From: AP-15 sp963789025 | GTDB taxonomy: Bacteria; Pseudomonadota; Alphaproteobacteria; ATCC43930; CGMCC-115725 | Reading direction: 5' to 3' | Assembly: GCA_963789025.1 (NCBI GenBank) | Contig: CAWBIT010000004.1 | Span: 1 to 64,000, forward strand | DNA length: 64,000 nt | Part shown: positions 60,166-64,000 of the stretch, in pieces | Layout: each line of letters opens with the position of its first letter | How positions within the stretch are numbered: position 1 is the first letter of the stretch | The notes under the pieces: model-generated | What the model saw: the letters and a program-made list of their open reading frames with translations, nothing else | Told to the model about the DNA's origin: nothing | Database searches by the model: none | Program-made: the position numbers and the translations under genes

Positions 60166-63100
60166 GCGAGGGGATATTCCAGGGCAGCCTGTTCTCCAGT
60201 GATTTTCTGCAGGAATCGATCAGCCGCCTGCCGGACTGGTCGCACCTTGATGACGCCGCCCTTGAAGCCCTCCAGCTGGATCTTAGGCGCATATTCGACC
60301 GGTTTCCGACCGCGCAAACCCCCAATGAAAGCCAGACCGAGGATGATCTGATCTGGCCGATCCTGGCCCGGCTCGGATGGATCGAGAGCCTGCGTCAGCA
60401 GAATCTCGCGCCGCGCGGCCGCGAGGATGTGCCGGACGGGCTTCTGTTCAAAGACACTGCGGCGAAATCGCAAGCCAACACCTTTCCGGAGGAGTGGAGG
60501 CGCTACGGATTCGGCCTGGCCGTCGTCGAATCCAAAAGATGGCATAGGCCACTTGATCGCCGGTCGGGGCGGCGAGGGGAGGAGACCGCGCCATCAACGC
60601 AGATGCTGCGCTATCTGCGGCGGGTAGAGGACCTCACCACGGGCAAGCTTCGCTGGGGCATGCTCACCAATGGCGGCCAGTGGCGGCTGTATTATCAGGG
60701 CGCGCGGTCGGTTTCCGAGCAGTTTTTCGAGCTCGATCTGGCGGCCGTCCTTGCCGTCCCCGGCCATGAGGGCGGCCTGTTCGCTCTTCCCGAGGACGAA
60801 CGCCGGCACTGGCTGAAGGTTTTTGCCCTTGTCTTCAGGCGCGATGCGTTCCTGCCGACGCCGAGCGATAGCCGCACCTTCCATCAGCGCGCCCTCGAGG
60901 AAGGGCGCTTCTACGAAGAGCGCGTCGCCACCAATTTGTCCAACCTGGTGTTCGGCCAGGTCTTTCCCGAGCTGGCGCGCGCCATTGCCGCGGCCGCACC
61001 GGCCGCTCCCTTGCAGGAGGTGCGCGAGGCGGCGCTGATCCTGCTCTATCGCCTGTTGTTCATCCTCTATGCGGAGGACAGGGATCTCCTGCCCGTCCGC
61101 GACAGCCGCTATGACGATTACGGTTTGCGCGAGCGGGTCCGGGGGGATGTCGGCCGGCGCAAGGATCGCAACGATACGTTCTCGGATACGGCCGCCCGCT
61201 ACTGGTCGGCGCTGGACGATCTCTGCCGCGCGATCGACCAGGGCGACCCGTCGATCGGGTTACCGGCCTACAATGGCGGCCTGTTTGATCCCGCGCGCAC
61301 GCCGCTTCTGACCACCATCCGCCTCGGCGATGCCGTCATGGCGCGGGTGATTGACGCGCTGTCCTTCGAGCGCACGGACGGCGGGCGCAAATACATCAAT
61401 TACCGCGATCTCAGTGTGCAGCAGCTCGGCTCGATCTATGAGCGGCTGCTGGAGCATGAAGTCACGCGCGAGGACGGGGAGCTGATCGTCCGTCCCAATA
61501 TCTTCGCCCGCAAGGGATCGGGCAGCTATTACACGCCGGACGATCTGGTGGGGTTGATTATCCGCGAGACCGTCGGTCCGTTGGCCGCGCAGCGTACAGA
61601 GAGCTTCCGGGCAAAGGCCGAGGATCTGTCGGCGGGCACGCAGCTAGAGGGCGATCGGCTCGGCATCCTGAAACGCCTTGATCCCGCGGAAAAGCTCCTC
61701 GATCTCAAAATCTGCGACCCGGCCATGGGGTCCGGCCACTTTCTCGTCAGCCTGGTCGATTATCTGGCTGATCAGGTGATCACCGCCATGGCCGAAGCCG
61801 AGGCGATCGTTTCATGGGGGGAATACCTTTCCCCGTTGAGCGGCCGGATCGAGGCCATTCGCAATACCATTCTCGGCAACGCAGAGGAGCGCGGCTGGAC
61901 TGTCGATCCAGCCCAGCTTGACGACCGGCACATTATCCGCCGCATGGTGCTGAAGCGCTGCATTTATGGCGTCGACAAAAACCTTATGGCCGTCGAGCTC
62001 GCCAAGGTATCGCTCTGGCTCCATACGTTCACGGTCGGCGCCCCGCTGAGTTTCCTGGATCATCACCTGCGCCACGGCGACAGCCTGTTCGGTTCGTGGG
62101 TGAAGGGAGGGATCGACAAGGCCACTGGCTACGGAAGCCCGCTTCTGCTGCACGGCCCCATGACCCGCGCCCTGCGCGCGGCCTCGAAGATGCAGATCAT
62201 CGAGGGGCTGACCGACGCCGAAATCGCCGAGGCGCATCGGTCGGCGGATGTCTTTGCCGAAGTGCAGGAGATGACCGAGCCGCTCAACGCCTTCTTGTCG
62301 CTGATTCACGCGATCGACTGGCTCGATGTGAAGGCGAGAGAGGACAAAGCCGCGCTGCGCGCGTTTTTCGACGGCCAGTTCGGCGACCCCGTTCAGATCG
62401 CGCTTGGCGCGGCGCCCGTCGCCAATGGCAGGGCGGAGGTAGCGACGCGGTGTTCCGATCTGCTCGGCAGGGCGCGCGAGCTCGTCGGTGAAGAGTGGTA
62501 TCTGAACTGGCAGGTTGTTTTCCCCGGCGTCTGGTCGAATTGGGAATCCGGCGAACTGTCCGGCGGGTTCGATGCGATCATCGGGAATCCGCCGTGGGAC
62601 CGGATGAAACTGCAGCAAGTCGAGTGGTTTGCCGCCCGCCGGCGGGAAATTGCGATGGCGCAGCGGGCCTCCGACCGGCAGCGGATGGCCGATGCCCTGC
62701 AGGCGGCAGGCGATCCTCTTGCGCAAGACTATTCCAAAGCGGAGGCCCGGGCCGAGGCGGCGTTCCGGATGGCGCGCGGGTCCGGCGATTATCCGCTTCT
62801 GTCGGGCGGCGACATGAACATCTACTCGCTGTTCGTCGAGCGGGCGATGACGCTTGTGAAGCCGAGCGGCATGATCGGCCTTCTCACACCATCCGGCATT
62901 GCATCAGACAAAACCGCCGCGCCGTTCTTCAAGGGCGTGGCGATCGGCGGCCGGCTGAAGGCGCTCTATGATTTTGAGAACAAGAAGATTTTCTTCCCCG
63001 ATGTCCACGCTTCTTTCAAATTCTGTGTTTTCGTAGCGGGCCGATCGCCGGTTAATCAACCGGCTCGCTGTGCGGTTTATTTGCACAGCGTCGCCGAACT

Positions 63101-64000
63101 GGAGGATGCGGAGCGTTGCTTTCCGCTGACCGCGCAGGATTTCGCGCGCGTCAATCCCAATACTGGAACGGCGCCGATCTTTCGCACTCGCCGGGACGCC
63201 CAGCTCACGACGGCGATCTATGCGCGCCTGCCGGTCCTGGTCGACCGATCCGCCGGCGGAGAGGTCAAAGCATGGCCGGTCAGATACGCGACCATGTTCC
63301 ACATGACTAACAATTCCGGCCTCTTTCGCACCCGTCAGGAGCTGGAAGAGGAGGAGGGGGCTTATCCTATCGGTAACAACCGGTTCCGCAACGCGGCGGG
63401 GGAGTGGGTGCCGCTGTATGTCGGCCGCATGATCCACCAGTTCGATCATCGCGCGGCGTCCGTCGAGGTGAACGCCGAAAACGTGCACAATGCTGCGCTG
63501 AGTGAGGCCATCACGGCTGGTCAAAAGGCCGATCCGGATTTCCTGCCAACTCCACAATACTGGGTTCCATTGCTGGAAGTCGCTCTTCCAGAAGGGCTTC
63601 AATGGACGATTGCTTTCCGGGACATTGCGCGGGCTACGGACGTGCGGACGATGATCGCTGCCGCTGCCCCGCTTGCCGGTTTTGGAAACACGGCGCCTGT
63701 GCTGTTCCCAGAAAACATTGCGGAGTACAGGAGTTTATCGCCTCTTATGCTCGGCAACTTAGGCGCACTTGTTCTGGATTATATCACTCGCCAAAAGGCG
63801 CAAAGCACTCACCTGAATTGGTACATCGTCGAACAGCTCCCGGTCGTGCCGCCGGAGCGATATGAGGCCGTCCGGTTCGGGCGGAAGAGAGCCGGGGAAA
63901 TCGTTCGTGACGCGGTGCTCGAACTAACCTACACGGCCCACGACATGGCGCATTTTGCGCAGGATATGGGCTATGTCGACGACGCCGGTCGTGTGAGGCC
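60162..64000 (+). CDS. Eco57I-type DNA methyltransferase with N-terminal nuclease-like domain, 3' partial
   Basis: An open frame of at least 1279 codons that leaves the window without a stop. N-terminal PD-(D/E)XK-like core: REDVPDGLLFKD (D92) and GLAVVESKRWHRP (E123, K125). A helical region with NYRDLSVQQLGSIYERLLEH (about 410-430) precedes the methyltransferase: motif I KICDPAMGSGHFLVSLVDYL (D519) and motif IV FDAIIGNPPWDRMKLQQ (N809), giving N6-adenine specificity. Then GLLTPSGIASDK and a target-recognition-like C-terminal part (HMTNNSGLFRTRQE, LNWYIVEQLPVVPPERYEAV). Single-chain type IIG enzymes and the methyltransferases of BREX/DISARM have this layout; which one depends on genes beyond the edge. 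Preceded by GGGAAAGGCCGGAG. Confidence 0.9.
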   Translation, partial: MSEGIFQGSLFSSDFLQESISRLPDWSHLDDAALEALQLDLRRIFDRFPTAQTPNESQTEDDLIWPILARLGWIESLRQQNLAPRGREDVPDGLLFKDTAAKSQANTFPEEWRRYGFGLAVVESKRWHRPLDRRSGRRGEETAPSTQMLRYLRRVEDLTTGKLRWGMLTNGGQWRLYYQGARSVSEQFFELDLAAVLAVPGHEGGLFALPEDERRHWLKVFALVFRRDAFLPTPSDSRTFHQRALEEGRFYEERVATNLSNLVFGQVFPELARAIAAAAPAAPLQEVREAALILLYRLLFILYAEDRDLLPVRDSRYDDYGLRERVRGDVGRRKDRNDTFSDTAARYWSALDDLCRAIDQGDPSIGLPAYNGGLFDPARTPLLTTIRLGDAVMARVIDALSFERTDGGRKYINYRDLSVQQLGSIYERLLEHEVTREDGELIVRPNIFARKGSGSYYTPDDLVGLIIRETVGPLAAQRTESFRAKAEDLSAGTQLEGDRLGILKRLDPAEKLLDLKICDPAMGSGHFLVSLVDYLADQVITAMAEAEAIVSWGEYLSPLSGRIEAIRNTILGNAEERGWTVDPAQLDDRHIIRRMVLKRCIYGVDKNLMAVELAKVSLWLHTFTVGAPLSFLDHHLRHGDSLFGSWVKGGIDKATGYGSPLLLHGPMTRALRAASKMQIIEGLTDAEIAEAHRSADVFAEVQEMTEPLNAFLSLIHAIDWLDVKAREDKAALRAFFDGQFGDPVQIALGAAPVANGRAEVATRCSDLLGRARELVGEEWYLNWQVVFPGVWSNWESGELSGGFDAIIGNPPWDRMKLQQVEWFAARRREIAMAQRASDRQRMADALQAAGDPLAQDYSKAEARAEAAFRMARGSGDYPLLSGGDMNIYSLFVERAMTLVKPSGMIGLLTPSGIASDKTAAPFFKGVAIGGRLKALYDFENKKIFFPDVHASFKFCVFVAGRSPVNQPARCAVYLHSVAELEDAERCFPLTAQDFARVNPNTGTAPIFRTRRDAQLTTAIYARLPVLVDRSAGGEVKAWPVRYATMFHMTNNSGLFRTRQELEEEEGAYPIGNNRFRNAAGEWVPLYVGRMIHQFDHRAASVEVNAENVHNAALSEAITAGQKADPDFLPTPQYWVPLLEVALPEGLQWTIAFRDIARATDVRTMIAAAAPLAGFGNTAPVLFPENIAEYRSLSPLMLGNLGALVLDYITRQKAQSTHLNWYIVEQLPVVPPERYEAVRFGRKRAGEIVRDAVLELTYTAHDMAHFAQDMGYVDDAGRVR

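Overview
The window looks like a chromosomal genomic-island region of a high-GC alphaproteobacterium, most likely Bradyrhizobium or a close relative. The reasons are the GreB and SLT/SPOR transglycosylase genes at the left edge, small conserved ORFs of the kind seen in Bradyrhizobiaceae, a ParB/methyltransferase-DUF5681-terminase series, and IS630, IS91, IS1595 and group II intron types common in that group. This assignment is an inference; there is no rRNA or tRNA in the window to confirm it.

Layout. 1-2.8 kb is ordinary chromosome (GFA enzyme, lytic transglycosylase, greB). 2.8-30 kb is decayed accessory DNA: two group II intron copies of about 1.9 kb (3412-5317 and 24325-26228), three serine-recombinase genes, two IS630 elements packed back to back, a broken prophage-like series (ParB-methyltransferase, DUF5681, terminase stub), an IS91 copy with an internal 798-bp tandem duplication, truncated helicase, cyclase and nuclease genes, a pentapeptide-repeat gene, and an IS1595 element that sits inside an HNH nuclease gene and has an exact 8-bp target duplication. 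Near 29.5-31.2 kb lie a HEPN-like gene and an AbiH-type phage-defence gene.

31.5-36.6 kb is a small biosynthetic-looking cluster (glycosyltransferase, frameshifted pterin-synthase homologue, RibD-type reductase, MFS exporter, methyltransferase). 36.7-48.9 kb is again mosaic: gene fragments, small membrane or secreted proteins, a methyltransferase, a DUF2332 gene, the intact second IS91, and an ATPase fragment.

48.9-64 kb is an intact defence island. An AddA/AddB-like helicase-nuclease pair lies downstream of a four-gene bacterial ubiquitin-like conjugation operon, Bil-like: tandem-fold ubiquitin-like protein, E2-like protein with a single cysteine, JAB/JAMM isopeptidase, ThiF/E1. Its genes overlap by 4-47 bp. 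It is transcribed away from an XRE repressor/ImmA-IrrE protease pair across a 156-bp region with palindromic operator-like sites. To the right is a very large Eco57I-type methyltransferase-nuclease that runs off the window end. The operon would tag a target (in studied Bil systems, virion protein) with the ubiquitin-like protein. The XRE/ImmA pair is the obvious candidate for its control.

Frameshifts are frequent from 2.8 to 48.8 kb, but genes of 959-1279 codons in the last 15 kb are clean. Real decay of the mosaic part therefore explains them better than uniform sequencing error.
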